In this document: positions 37,501 to 45,779 of the stretch, one piece after another
How the letters are laid out: each line of letters begins with the position of its first letter
How positions within the stretch are numbered: the first letter of the stretch is position 1
Assembly: GCF_000167355.1 (NCBI RefSeq)
Contig: NZ_AAEW02000004.1
Location: forward strand, 178,839 to 242,838
DNA from: Desulfuromonas acetoxidans DSM 684
GTDB lineage: Bacteria > Desulfobacterota > Desulfuromonadia > Desulfuromonadales > Desulfuromonadaceae
Direction of reading: 5' to 3'
DNA: 64,000 nucleotides
Program-made: the position numbers and the translations under genes
The notes under the pieces: model-generated
The model's database searches: none
What the model saw: only the letters and a program-made list of their open reading frames with translations
What the model was told of the DNA's origin: nothing

Positions 37501-38301
37501 CTATTCGTCTCGAAACAGCACAAACCCCATCTGGCGTCCGGTTTTACCACCATCACGACGATACGAGAAAAACAGTTCACGCTGATTCCAGGTACAGGCA
37601 TCCGCACAATCGATATTTTTCTTTTTAATCCCAACCTGGTCCAACTGCAGCAGACAGCTTTTCAGCAGATCCACCTGCCATTTTCCCAAGTCAACTTCCG
37701 TGGCAATCTCACCCCAGTGACCGGTGCCGTTGCGGAACCCTTCACGCACTTCCTTACCAACCTCGTAATGCTCGGCGCTGATACCGGGGCCGACCGCTAC
37801 CAGCAGCTCTTCTGCGATGCTGTTGAACTCTTCGCGCATGGCGTCAAGGACTTTGCCGATCAGACCATTGGCCGCGCCGCGCCAGCCTACATGGATCACA
37901 GCGGCAACACGTTGTTTGGGATCAAAAACAATCAGCGGATAACAGTCAGCGACAGTGACACCCAGCATCAAACCAGGCTGGTTGGTAATAATGGCATCGG
38001 CTTCGACATCCTGAAAATGGCTGACATCGTAATTCTTTTTATCCACAACAACAATGTCACTACCATGGACCTGATTCACCAGCAAAAGATGATGCAGCGG
38101 CAACTCAAAGGCGTGCAGAAATGTAGAACGGTTGCCCTCAACATTATAGGCGGCATCCTCGGTGTTGCTCCCTAAATTAAGAGAGTTATAGGGCGGACGG
38201 CTGACACCACCGTTACGTGTGGTTACACCGGCAAACAGGGTCTTTCCGTCACACCAATCTGCCTGCAGACAGCTGATTTTTCCATATTTTTCAAGGTTCA
38301 T
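37501..38301 (-). CDS. pgeF: Peptidoglycan editing factor / purine nucleoside phosphorylase (YfiH)
   Basis: 266 residues of the YfiH/PgeF (former laccase-domain) family. The metal/active-site residues are visible: His in NQVHGSD, Cys in TVADCYPL and His in HVGWRGAANG, plus GPGIS. Members act as adenosine-type phosphorylases/deaminases or remove misincorporated residues in cell-wall precursors. The start overlaps the rluD end by 11 bp, a pairing common in bacteria. Confidence 0.93.
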   Translation of the reverse strand: MNLEKYGKISCLQADWCDGKTLFAGVTTRNGGVSRPPYNSLNLGSNTEDAAYNVEGNRSTFLHAFELPLHHLLLVNQVHGSDIVVVDKKNYDVSHFQDVEADAIITNQPGLMLGVTVADCYPLIVFDPKQRVAAVIHVGWRGAANGLIGKVLDAMREEFNSIAEELLVAVGPGISAEHYEVGKEVREGFRNGTGHWGEIATEVDLGKWQVDLLKSCLLQLDQVGIKKKNIDCADACTWNQRELFFSYRRDGGKTGRQMGFVLFRDE

Positions 38302-39343
38302 GGGTCATGCTCCCTTCTGTGTTCTCATCGACATCAATCCCGACCGGATCATAGGCCTCGGACAGGGACGACTGTTCTACACCATATTTGTCGTCGAGAA
38401 AAGCCACAATTGATGCCAAGTCTCCAGGAAGATCACTGGTGAACTCGAGATAGTCACCGGTTCGCGGGTGAATGAACCCGAGTAAGCGGGCATGCAGAGC
38501 CTGTCGATGCAGAGCATGGACTCGATTGCGCACTTCCAGATCGTTGATGCCATTGGCCCGCGTCCGGTTACCATAGAGCGGATCACCGACCAGAGGCAAA
38601 TTCATCTCCGAAAGATGAACCCTGATCTGGTGGGTTCGTCCTGTTTCAAGACGCATCTCCAGCAAGCTGAGCCGATCGGCATCGTAACGCCGCAGCACTT
38701 TCCAATGGGTCACTGCCCGTCGACCACCGCGCCCCTTTGAGGTCATTTTTTTACGGTGGGTGGGATGACGGCCAATGGGAGCATCAATGGTGCCACGAGC
38801 ATTTTGAACCTGACCGTGAACCAGAGCCACATAGCGACGCTGAATCGAATGATCTTTGAACTGGGCTGCGAGATGATTGTGGGTGACATCATTTTTCGTT
38901 GCCACCATGACACCGGATGTGTCCTTGTCAAGACGGTGGACAATTCCCGGCCGCAGTTCCCCCCCGACACCACTGAGGTCGTGGCAATGATACAACAGGG
39001 CATTGACCAGGGTTCCCGAGCTGTGTCCGGCGGCAGGATGCACCACCATACCGGCCGCTTTATTGATCACAATCAGATCGGAATCTTCATAGAGGACAGT
39101 AAGCGGCAGATCTTCCGGGAGGGTTTCGACAGATTGGGCTTGCGGCAGAGTCACACAGACCGTTTCTCCACCACGCAATTTAGCTCCGGCCTTGACCGTC
39201 TGATCATTGACACGCACCAGACCGTCATCAACCAATTTCTTCAATTGGGAGCGCGTCAGCTCAGGAAGCTGGCGCGTCAAAAACCGGTCCAAGCGTTCCG
39301 CAGCCTGGCCCGGTTCGATGTAAAACGTCAAATTTTCATTCAT
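38291..39343 (-). CDS. rluD: 23S rRNA pseudouridine synthase (RluD-type)
   Basis: A 350-residue RluA-family synthase: N-terminal S4 RNA-binding domain (about 14-70, AERLDRFLTRQLPELTRSQL) and catalytic domain with GIVHRLDKDTSGVM, where the Asp of RLDKDTSG is the nucleophile, then RYVALVHG and TGRTHQIRVHL. RluD modifies helix 69 of 23S rRNA. The C-terminal tail (about 320-350) is acidic and longer than usual. The short gene upstream ends one base before its ATG. Confidence 0.92.
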   Translation of the reverse strand: MNENLTFYIEPGQAAERLDRFLTRQLPELTRSQLKKLVDDGLVRVNDQTVKAGAKLRGGETVCVTLPQAQSVETLPEDLPLTVLYEDSDLIVINKAAGMVVHPAAGHSSGTLVNALLYHCHDLSGVGGELRPGIVHRLDKDTSGVMVATKNDVTHNHLAAQFKDHSIQRRYVALVHGQVQNARGTIDAPIGRHPTHRKKMTSKGRGGRRAVTHWKVLRRYDADRLSLLEMRLETGRTHQIRVHLSEMNLPLVGDPLYGNRTRANGINDLEVRNRVHALHRQALHARLLGFIHPRTGDYLEFTSDLPGDLASIVAFLDDKYGVEQSSLSEAYDPVGIDVDENTEGSMTHEP

Positions 39344-39613
39344 TTACCAGATCGAGCTTTCTATTTTCCCGGCTTGTTTGATCATGACATCGACAATCGC
39401 CCGATCAAACAACTGATCCCGGTTTTCCAATGTTTCCGAGACCCGTTCGGCAAAATGCTCCCGCCCTTCCTGCAGCTCTTCGGCGAGAAGATCAAAAATA
39501 TTGTCGTTCTTGATCCCCTCTTCCACTTTATCTGGATTGTACAAGGCAATATCCGACACGATGGCTCGTGCCAGACGAAACGCCAGTTCAGGATCTTCTA
39601 CACGTCGCGCCAT
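39344..39613 (-). CDS. Conserved hypothetical 89-residue protein
   Basis: Small, highly charged helical protein (ARRVEDPELAFRLARAIVSD at the N-terminus), with no membrane segment and no Cys. Ribosome site AGGAG lies six bases before the ATG at 39613; a TTG one codon upstream is less likely. Its stop is directly before the rluD start, suggesting an rluD-pgeF operon led by this gene. I do not recognise a function. Confidence 0.75.
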   Translation of the reverse strand: MARRVEDPELAFRLARAIVSDIALYNPDKVEEGIKNDNIFDLLAEELQEGREHFAERVSETLENRDQLFDRAIVDVMIKQAGKIESSIW

Positions 39614-39769
39614 CAACTTCTCCTGTCTGTGTCAAGATATATGCGCCGAAATGGGGGGAGGTCGCTACGACCTGTCAACAGTCCAGAAAGATTAACTAAA
39701 AAGCCAGGGGTTGTCAAACTTAGCAATCTAATTGAATAATTTGGCACCCATTAATTTTTCTCCACGCCA

Positions 39770-40507
39770 TCAGGAGAGGGCCGGAAGCTGTCCGAGAAAG
39801 CGGAACAGATCCAGGTGACTACCGCGAAAATCGGCAACAAATTGTGGACTACGATCAATCAGCCAGGTATCGACCAAAAAGGTAGTCATCCCCAGATGGC
39901 TGGCCGACAGATCGTGTTCCGTATCGTTGCCAACCATCAGACACTGCTCGGCCGAGCATGTCAGTTGCGCGAGAATATCTTCAAAATAGTGGGGATTGGG
40001 CTTGCAGTAACGACTGTTTTCAAAGCTGGTGATCAAGCTGAAATCCTCTGTTTTCATTCCGCCCCAGTTCAAGCGAGCTTCCACCAAAGCTCGAGGAAAC
40101 ACCGGATTTGTGGCCAGCACAAGCTCCAAACCCTTCTCCCTGCAACGCTGAATCAGCTTGGCGGCCAGAGGCAACGGTTGCACCAGCGGACTGAGCAATT
40201 CCATGTTGTAGCGAAAAAAATGGTCCAAACCATCGCGGAACTGCTGGGCGGGAATCCCCAAGTCCTGTTCAATCACCTGCCAATAAAACTGTTCATTGGT
40301 CTGGCGTCCGTCATCGCTGTCCAGCAATTCAATGGTGCGACGAATCATCTGGTCGATAAACGGGCGTGGCGGCATCTGCGGATCAATGCAGCTCGCCAGA
40401 TGTTCCAGATAAGCGGGAACAAACTTGTGCATATCAACATTGATCAGCGTACCGTCGAGATCGAACAGCACTGTAGTGATTTCCTGAGGTATTGTCTTTG
40501 CCGTCAT
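39770..40507 (-). CDS. HAD-superfamily phosphatase
   Basis: 245 residues with the HAD motifs in order: LFDLDGTLINVD (motif I), LVLATNP (motif II), CKPNPHYF (motif III lysine) and MVGNDTEHDLSAS (motif IV). A helical cap of C1 type follows motif I. It resembles phosphoglycolate phosphatase or related YjjG/Gph enzymes; the substrate cannot be told. It stands alone, downstream of the cytochrome gene on the same strand with a terminator between them. Confidence 0.88.
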   Translation of the reverse strand: MTAKTIPQEITTVLFDLDGTLINVDMHKFVPAYLEHLASCIDPQMPPRPFIDQMIRRTIELLDSDDGRQTNEQFYWQVIEQDLGIPAQQFRDGLDHFFRYNMELLSPLVQPLPLAAKLIQRCREKGLELVLATNPVFPRALVEARLNWGGMKTEDFSLITSFENSRYCKPNPHYFEDILAQLTCSAEQCLMVGNDTEHDLSASHLGMTTFLVDTWLIDRSPQFVADFRGSHLDLFRFLGQLPALS

Positions 40508-40533
40508 GAAACTCCAGACACCAATTCAACAAA

Positions 40534-40563
40534 AAAAGGAGACAGCACAGGCCGTCTCCTTTT
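40534..40563 (-). terminator. Terminator of the trihaem cytochrome gene
   Basis: Stem AAAGGAGAC / GTCTCCTTT followed on the minus strand by seven T residues. It lies between the cytochrome stop (40587) and the HAD gene start (40507). Confidence 0.85.
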
Positions 40564-40586
40564 CGTAAACTAACTTCCGGTTCGGA

Positions 40587-40913
40587 TTACTTGCTGTGAC
40601 AGAACGTACAGGAAGCCATATCCTCAACCTGCTCGTGACACCCGCCACACAGCCCGTGACCGGCAGACATGCTGGAAACATCGATCTTCGCAGGCTCACC
40701 TTCGTGGCAACTGCTACAGTCGTTGTCCATCATTTCCTTATGCATGTTGTGATCAAACGTGATAACGCCTTTAGTGGCACCTTCGTACTTGTAAACCCCT
40801 TCCGGCAGTACCTCGACTTTTACAATCGGTGCCGTGGTTCCGTCCTGCTGAGCCAGGAAAACCGGCACACATGCAAATACTACAGCGAGTACCGCAAACA
40901 ACAAATTCTTCAT
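40587..40913 (-). CDS. Periplasmic trihaem cytochrome c7-type protein
   Basis: A 108-residue secreted cytochrome. A signal peptide covers the first 20 or so residues (NLLFAVLAVVFACVPVFL). Three haem sites CSSCH, CGGCH and CTFCH are followed by HSK, and three extra His (DHNMH and AGHG) match three bis-His haems, as in PpcA/c7 cytochromes of Geobacter and Desulfuromonas that carry electrons across the periplasm. The start at 40913 has AAGGAG eight bases before it; 13 upstream codons have no support. Divergent from the ferritin-VIT1 gene. Confidence 0.93.
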   Translation of the reverse strand: MKNLLFAVLAVVFACVPVFLAQQDGTTAPIVKVEVLPEGVYKYEGATKGVITFDHNMHKEMMDNDCSSCHEGEPAKIDVSSMSAGHGLCGGCHEQVEDMASCTFCHSK

Positions 40914-41211
40914 CCACTCAACTCCTTTTTTCGGACTACCATAACAATTCATTGAAACTACCAGCTCCCTTTTCTACCTCGAACCCGAGATGATGTCAAT
41001 TCAGATTTCAGCATAATCAGCCAAAAATCGTCTAAAAACATCTATTTATTCCCCGCGTTCTGTATACGATAATGCTTTTTCAAACTTTCATCTTGCCGTG
41101 ACTACCGCTATACTGTTGAATTTATATGTCACATTGAACCAATTTGATTCCAATCAACAGTTTTGAGGAGGGCCTTGCCGGGAAAACCCCTGACGTGCAG
41201 GCATATCATCC
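40914..41211. other. Divergent intergenic region, cytochrome and VIT1 genes
   Basis: 298 bp of low-GC DNA without a plausible gene. It must hold both divergent promoters; short AT-rich boxes such as TATACT (near 41109) and GATAAT (near 41070) are visible, but no convincing -35 partner was found. An AGGAGGG at 41167 lies too far (about 40 bp) from the downstream ATG to be its ribosome site. No Fur-like palindrome recognised. Confidence 0.5.
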
Positions 41212-42081
41212 ATGAACGAAAAAACACGCAACTATCTTATTTCTCTACAGAAAAACGAAATAACCGAATATCACATCTACACTAAATTGGCCAAATCGAT
41301 CCGCAGTAAAGACAATGCAGCCATCCTGCAGCGGGTTGGTGACGAGGAACGCCGTCACTATGAGATCTGGAAAAACCACACCAAAACCGACGTGGCACCC
41401 GATCGCGTTAAAGTCTGGCTGTATTATCTGATCAGTCTGATTTTCGGCTTCACCTTCGGCATGAAGTTGATGGAACGGGGCGAAGTGGGCGCCCAAACTA
41501 ACTACAAATTGCTCAGTGAAGAATTTCCCGAGGCCGCCCAAATTGCTGCCGAGGAAAAAGAGCATGAGATGGAATTGCTCGCTCTTCTCGACGAGGAGCG
41601 GCTGCACTACACCGGTTCCATCGTTCTCGGACTCAACGATGCCCTGGTCGAACTTACCGGTGTGCTGGCCGGTCTGACTCTGGCCTTGCAAAACACCCGG
41701 CTCATCGCTCTGGCCGGACTGATCACCGGCATTGCCGCGTCACTGTCCATGGCCTGTTCTGAATATCTGTCGATGAAAAACAGTAACGGTGAAGAGAAAC
41801 ACCCGGTCAAAGGCGCTGCCTACACCGGCATTGCCTATGTCTCAACGGTGTTCCTGCTGATTCTGCCATTTCTGGTGTTTGAACACTATTTTGTCTGCCT
41901 GTTCTTCAGCCTGGTCGCAGCCGTCGCCATTATTGCCGGCTTCAACTATTATATTTCCGTTGCTGAAGACCTGACATTCAAAGACCGCTTTCGCGAGATG
42001 GCCGTGCTCAGCCTTGGTGTTGCCGGACTGAGCTTCCTTATCGGCTATGTGGTGCGCGTTTTTCTCGGTGTTGACATCTAG
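41212..42081 (+). CDS. Ferritin-like plus VIT1/CCC1 iron transporter fusion
   Basis: 289 residues. The N-terminal half (about 1-135) is a rubrerythrin-like helical bundle with diiron-type carboxylates and His: NEITEYHIYTKL, GDEERRHYEIW and EEKEHEMELL. The C-terminal half (about 140-289) is a VIT1/CCC1 domain of five membrane segments, beginning GSIVLGLNDALVELTGVLAGL. Relatives such as MbfA bind and export iron or manganese. Likely role: iron detoxification at the inner membrane. MaoC gene follows 12 bp downstream. The ribosome site is weak. Confidence 0.9.
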   Translation: MNEKTRNYLISLQKNEITEYHIYTKLAKSIRSKDNAAILQRVGDEERRHYEIWKNHTKTDVAPDRVKVWLYYLISLIFGFTFGMKLMERGEVGAQTNYKLLSEEFPEAAQIAAEEKEHEMELLALLDEERLHYTGSIVLGLNDALVELTGVLAGLTLALQNTRLIALAGLITGIAASLSMACSEYLSMKNSNGEEKHPVKGAAYTGIAYVSTVFLLILPFLVFEHYFVCLFFSLVAAVAIIAGFNYYISVAEDLTFKDRFREMAVLSLGVAGLSFLIGYVVRVFLGVDI

Positions 42082-42093
42082 CAGGAGATTGCC

Positions 42094-42579
42094 ATGGACG
42101 CGACTCGGGCTATTGGCCAATTGATCGACTTTATGACGCCGAAATTCGGCACTCTCATCCACACGGGTCCCTGGTTGACCATCGATCAACAGCGCATTGA
42201 TGCTTTTGCCGACGTCACCGGCGATGAACAGTGGATTCACACCGATCCGCAACGCGCCAAAGAGCAATCCCCCTATGGCACAACCATCGCTCATGGCTAT
42301 CTGACCCTTTCGCTGCTGCCCTTTTTGACCCAGAGCAACCATCCGGATTATTTTTCTGACAACTATCCGGGAATGCGGTTGCGGGTCAACTACGGACTGA
42401 ACAAGGTCAGGTTTCCGTCTCCGGTAAAAGTGGATTCGGCGCTGCGCGCCCATACCACGCTGGCTTCAGCCCGCGCCTTGGATGACTGTGTCGAAGTTAT
42501 TTATTCAATAACAGTTGAGATTCAGGGGGAAGAAAAGCCCGCCTGTGTCGCTGAATTTGTTGCCCGGCTTTATCCCTGA
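42094..42579 (+). CDS. MaoC-family (R)-specific enoyl-CoA hydratase-like protein
   Basis: 161 residues with a hot-dog fold and the hydratase 2 motif FADVTGDEQWIHTD followed by AHGYLTLSLLP; Asp and His of this motif are the catalytic pair in relatives. It hydrates short-chain trans-2-enoyl-CoA in lipid or polyester metabolism, or acts on a mesaconyl-type substrate; the true substrate is unknown. GCAGGAG precedes the ATG. It lies between the iron transporter and the cupin regulator, all in one direction with short gaps. Confidence 0.9.
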   Translation: MDATRAIGQLIDFMTPKFGTLIHTGPWLTIDQQRIDAFADVTGDEQWIHTDPQRAKEQSPYGTTIAHGYLTLSLLPFLTQSNHPDYFSDNYPGMRLRVNYGLNKVRFPSPVKVDSALRAHTTLASARALDDCVEVIYSITVEIQGEEKPACVAEFVARLYP

Positions 42580-42602
42580 GCCGGTACGGGACAGGACTGA
42601 TG

Positions 42603-43196
42603 ATGGAAAATATTCGCGAAGAGGTCAAAGAGTTGCAAATCGGCATGAAAGTGCGCAACCTGCGCCAGGAACGACGCATGACGCTGCAGGATCTGGCCAA
42701 CATGACCCGGCTCTCCAAGCCGTTACTGTCACAGATTGAAAACAATCAGGTCATTCCACCGCTGTCGACGCTATTGCGCATTGCCAAAGCCTTTGAGGTC
42801 AGCCTCAACTGTTTTTTTGAAGACGAGCGGGACAATACCCAGTGTGTTGTCGTGCGCGCCGGTGAGCAGCACATTCGCCAACTGCGTGCCGCCCAGACCC
42901 ACGGCAGCCAATCGTACACCTACAACTCCCGAGCATTCGGAAAAACCCGTCATAACATGGAACCGTTTGATGTGGAATTTTTTGCCCGTGAATGGAGTGA
43001 TGACCTTCTGGTGCGCCATGAGGGGGAGGAGTTTCTTTACGTTCTTGAAGGGCAACTTGAATTCCGCCATGGGGACCAGACTGTCCTCCTCAATCCCGGT
43101 GATTCGGTGTACTACGACTCCACAGAACCACACGGCTACATTGCCCGCAGCGAAACCCAGCCGCGCGCGATTGCTGTGCTATACTCAAAAAACTAA
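42603..43196 (+). CDS. XRE-cupin transcriptional regulator
   Basis: A 197-residue regulator: helix-turn-helix of XRE type (about 17-72: IGMKVRNLRQERRMTLQDLA, then LSKPLLSQIENN) and a C-terminal cupin sensor domain (about 120-195: GEEFLYVLEGQLEFRHGD and LNPGDSVYYDSTEPH). Such proteins sense small molecules and often control nearby genes, here perhaps maoC or elbB (inference). Two ATG codons are adjacent; the second (42603) has AGGA six bases upstream. Confidence 0.9.
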   Translation: MENIREEVKELQIGMKVRNLRQERRMTLQDLANMTRLSKPLLSQIENNQVIPPLSTLLRIAKAFEVSLNCFFEDERDNTQCVVVRAGEQHIRQLRAAQTHGSQSYTYNSRAFGKTRHNMEPFDVEFFAREWSDDLLVRHEGEEFLYVLEGQLEFRHGDQTVLLNPGDSVYYDSTEPHGYIARSETQPRAIAVLYSKN

Positions 43197-43259
43197 ACAG
43201 GAGGAAACATCAAAGTCCTCCCCTTTTATGAAATCTGACGACAACAAGGAGAGAACGCT

Positions 43260-43922
43260 ATGGCAAAAGTTGGTGTTGTATTAGCGGGCTGCGGCGTCTA
43301 CGACGGCAGCGAAATTCATGAATCCGTGATCACCCTGCTGGCCCTCGATCGGGCCGATGCAGAGATCGTCTGCATGGCGCCCAACGCCGAGCAACTGCAT
43401 GTGGTCAACCATCTGACCGGTGAGGTTGCCGAAGGGGAAAGCCGTAACATTCTCGTCGAATCGGCCCGCATTGCTCGTGGCAACATCAAAGATATCGCCA
43501 CAGTGTCCGCAGCAGACCTTGACGCTCTGGTGATCCCCGGCGGTTTTGGCGCCGCCAAAAACCTGTGTGACTTTGCCGTCAACGGCCCTGACTGCCAAGT
43601 AAACCCTGAGGTCAGTCGTCTGGTTATGGAAGTGGTTGATGCCAAAAAACCACTGGCTGCCATCTGCATCTCCCCTGCCGTCATCGCCCGCATTCTCGGC
43701 CAGGCCGGCAAATCCCCGCAAGTCACCATCGGTAACGATAGCGGCACCGCTGAGGCGATCAATGCCATGGGAGCCCAGCATGTTAATAAAGCGGTGGAAG
43801 AGTTTGTTGTGGATGAAAATCTCAACATCCTGACCACTCCGGCATACATGCTGGCAGGCTCCATCAAGGAAGCCGCCGACGGCATTGAAGCCACCATCAC
43901 AGCATTGATGGCGCGTCTCTAA
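43260..43922 (+). CDS. elbB: ElbB-type DJ-1/PfpI glyoxalase
   Basis: A 220-residue protein of the ElbB group: VGVVLAGCGVYDGSEIHES start and VIPGGFGAAKNL, with the nucleophilic Cys segment AAICISPAVIARI. ElbB removes glyoxal-like aldehydes and was first linked to isoprenoid synthesis. AAGGAGA lies about eight bases upstream of the ATG. It follows the cupin regulator after 63 bp and ends before a strong terminator. Confidence 0.93.
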   Translation: MAKVGVVLAGCGVYDGSEIHESVITLLALDRADAEIVCMAPNAEQLHVVNHLTGEVAEGESRNILVESARIARGNIKDIATVSAADLDALVIPGGFGAAKNLCDFAVNGPDCQVNPEVSRLVMEVVDAKKPLAAICISPAVIARILGQAGKSPQVTIGNDSGTAEAINAMGAQHVNKAVEEFVVDENLNILTTPAYMLAGSIKEAADGIEATITALMARL

Positions 43923-43952
43923 CACCTTTTTTACGACTGACTCTTTCCATTT

Positions 43953-43990
43953 AAACGGCCAGGCCCCTTGTGCCCCTGGCCGTTTGTTTA
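43953..43990 (+). terminator. Intrinsic terminator of elbB
   Basis: Perfect 11-bp stem AAACGGCCAGG / CCTGGCCGTTT with TTTGTTTATT following, 31 bp after the elbB stop. Confidence 0.92.
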
Positions 43991-44087
43991 TTCCCCATCA
44001 TAAAAGTGCAGTTGCCCAGATCGCTCGCCTGCGGTATAAAAACGCCATCCCTAGCCCGTTTGGTTAGTTGTTTGTATGAATTTTCTG

Positions 44088-44155
44088 CTGTCAAGGCGTG
44101 CCGCCGCTGGCCTGGCCTAAGCCAAGCCGAGAAGGCAGAACGCAGACAGCGGTAA
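44088..44155 (+). promoter_or_regulatory. Structured leader upstream of efpL
   Basis: The 332-bp gap between elbB and efpL holds no gene beyond the elbB terminator. It contains two competing stems that share bases: CTGTC/GACAG (44088-44149) and CCGCTG/CAGCGG (44104-44152), plus an inner imperfect GGCCTGGCC/GCCAAGCC pairing; CCAGA/TCTGG follows at about 44163-44180. Mutually exclusive stems could make a switch or a small RNA; unproven. Confidence 0.35.
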
Positions 44156-44254
44156 AAAGGGCCAGAATTGGACTCTGGAACTAACCGCACGGGACACTAG
44201 TTATTTTTTGACCTCTTCACGGTGGGCGACGCCCCCGAACCAGGAGTTTTCTCT

Positions 44255-44821
44255 ATGATCCTCGCTTCCGATCTTAAACGCGGCATGGTGCCTCTGCTTG
44301 ATGATGCCCCGTGTACTATTCTCGACGTCAGTTTTCAATCGCCCACAGCACGTGGCGGTAACACTCTGGTCAAAACCAAATACCGCAACCTGCTGACCGG
44401 ACAAGTGCTGAATAAAACCTTCAAATCCGGTGACAAGCTCGACGAAGCCGACTTTGCCCGCCGTAAAGGGCAATATCTGTATGCCGCCGGTGACGACAGT
44501 GGCGTGTTTATGGATATGGAGAGTTATGAGCAATTTGAGATCACCGGTGAGATGTTCGCCGAGATCAAAGGTTATCTGACCGACGGCCTTGAAGTGACAC
44601 TCGGTGTCTTCAATGAGATGGTGGTTCTGGTGGAGTTGCCGATGACCGTCGAGTTAACGGTAGAGGAAACCGCACCTTCGATCAAAAACGCCACAGCCAC
44701 AGCCCAGACCAAGGAAGCGATCCTCGAAACCGGCATGGCCATTCAGGTGCCGGGCTATCTGGAAAGTGGTGAGCGGATCAAAGTGGATACACGGGAGAAT
44801 CGCTTTATCTCCCGCTGTTAA
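44255..44821 (+). CDS. efpL: Elongation factor P-like protein EfpL (YeiP)
   Basis: A 188-residue translation factor of the YeiP/EfpL subgroup, which rescues ribosomes stalled on proline and other difficult motifs. The tip loop is FQSPTARGGNTLVKT, the EfpL type with an arginine, instead of the modified-lysine KPGKG loop of EF-P. Other landmarks are VMDMESYEQ-like text (VFMDMESYEQFE) and the C-terminal IQVPGYLESGERIKVDTR. It starts at 44255 behind CAGGAG; an 11-codon longer frame lacks support. A canonical efp is not in the window. Confidence 0.93.
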   Translation: MILASDLKRGMVPLLDDAPCTILDVSFQSPTARGGNTLVKTKYRNLLTGQVLNKTFKSGDKLDEADFARRKGQYLYAAGDDSGVFMDMESYEQFEITGEMFAEIKGYLTDGLEVTLGVFNEMVVLVELPMTVELTVEETAPSIKNATATAQTKEAILETGMAIQVPGYLESGERIKVDTRENRFISRC

Positions 44822-44843
44822 TCATAGCGCTATCAACCATCGC

Positions 44844-44876
44844 AAGGCAGCCGAAAATCATCTTTTCGGCTGCCTT
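44844..44876 (+). terminator. Terminator-like hairpin of efpL
   Basis: Perfect 14-bp stem AAGGCAGCCGAAAA / TTTTCGGCTGCCTT with a 5-base loop, 23 bp after the efpL stop. The following tract (CATTCCT) is only weakly T-rich. Confidence 0.8.
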
Positions 44877-44907
44877 CATTCCTCACCAACACCTATAAAA
44901 GGTTCAC

Positions 44908-45600
44908 GCGCCTAGGCAGGGTGGGCATTGCCCACCCGTTTTACCCAAAGATGATGCGCTGCACGATTCGTCGACCTAAAGGCCGGCGAGCCGAATCTGC
45001 GAAGCATAACGGAAACAGACTCATTGACTTTGATCTTGAGCTTCAGTGGTTTGCAACTTGAAACGAGTCGCACCAGCGAACTTCATCCGTTCTCATAGTT
45101 GGTGCCCACGTGACGCGGGCTTCCGCGCCCGCACGTCGGGGCACTTTTGCGTCGACAAAAGTACCGCAAAATCGACTCCCGTCATTGCACCCTTACGGGT
45201 TCCCTCTCTCCATTCTCTTACATCGCAATGTCGGCAAAACTCGCTGACGCTCAAACAGGTTGCCGACAACCATTGCGCTGACGTTCATTGCGTTCGGTGC
45301 TACTGAACGGGAGGGCTTGGCTGCTGAATAACACACGACTGCAGGGTGGGCACCGTCCCACCCATTTGATCGGTACCACACCAGAGATAGAGCGCGACTG
45401 AAGATTGTTATCAACGTTTTACGCCAAAGCTGATGAGACGCACGATTCGCCGACCTAAAGGGCGGCGAGCCGAATCTGTGACGCATCACGGAAACAGACT
45501 CAGTGTCGGTGGATCCAGGTTCAGGAGGTGTTCAAGCCGGTTTTTGCATCCTTTTGAGCGGCCAGTCAAAAGGATGTCGGCTGCCGGGGCGAAACCCGGC
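44908..45600. repeat. Modular hairpin repeat array 2
   Basis: Same repeat family as at 5222-6180, between the convergent efpL and permease genes. The core palindrome occurs at 44919-44937 and, slightly changed, at 45344-45363, 425 bp apart; the first unit lacks the module with the GCCGGG/CCCGGC stem, which explains the shorter period. Its short hexamer tract is at about 45024-45042 (three units). The second unit runs through all modules up to the stem and then enters the expanded hexamer tract. No gene seen; open frames through it are repeat-derived. Confidence 0.85.
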
Positions 45601-45762
45601 GGTTTTGGTTTTGGTTTTGGTTTTGGTTTTGGTCCTGGTCCTGGTCCTGGTCCTGGTCTTGGTTCTGGTCCTGGTCCTGGTCTTGGTTCTGGTCCTGGTC
45701 CTGGTCTTGGTTCTGGTCCTGGTCTTGGTCTTGGTCTTGGTCTTGGTCTTGGTCTTGGTCTT
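45601..45762. repeat. 27-unit hexanucleotide tandem repeat
   Basis: Exactly 162 bp made of GGTTTT, GGTCCT, GGTCTT and GGTTCT units: first five GGTTTT, then a mixed block, last seven GGTCTT. In the mixed block a 24-bp higher-order unit (two GGTCCT, one GGTCTT, one GGTTCT) occurs three times from 45643 to 45714. It occupies the position of the 3-4-unit GAYYTT tract in the other repeat copies. It ends 17 bp before the permease stop codon, in its 3' untranslated region. Confidence 0.95.
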
Positions 45763-45779
45763 GGTCAGGAAGACTCAAA

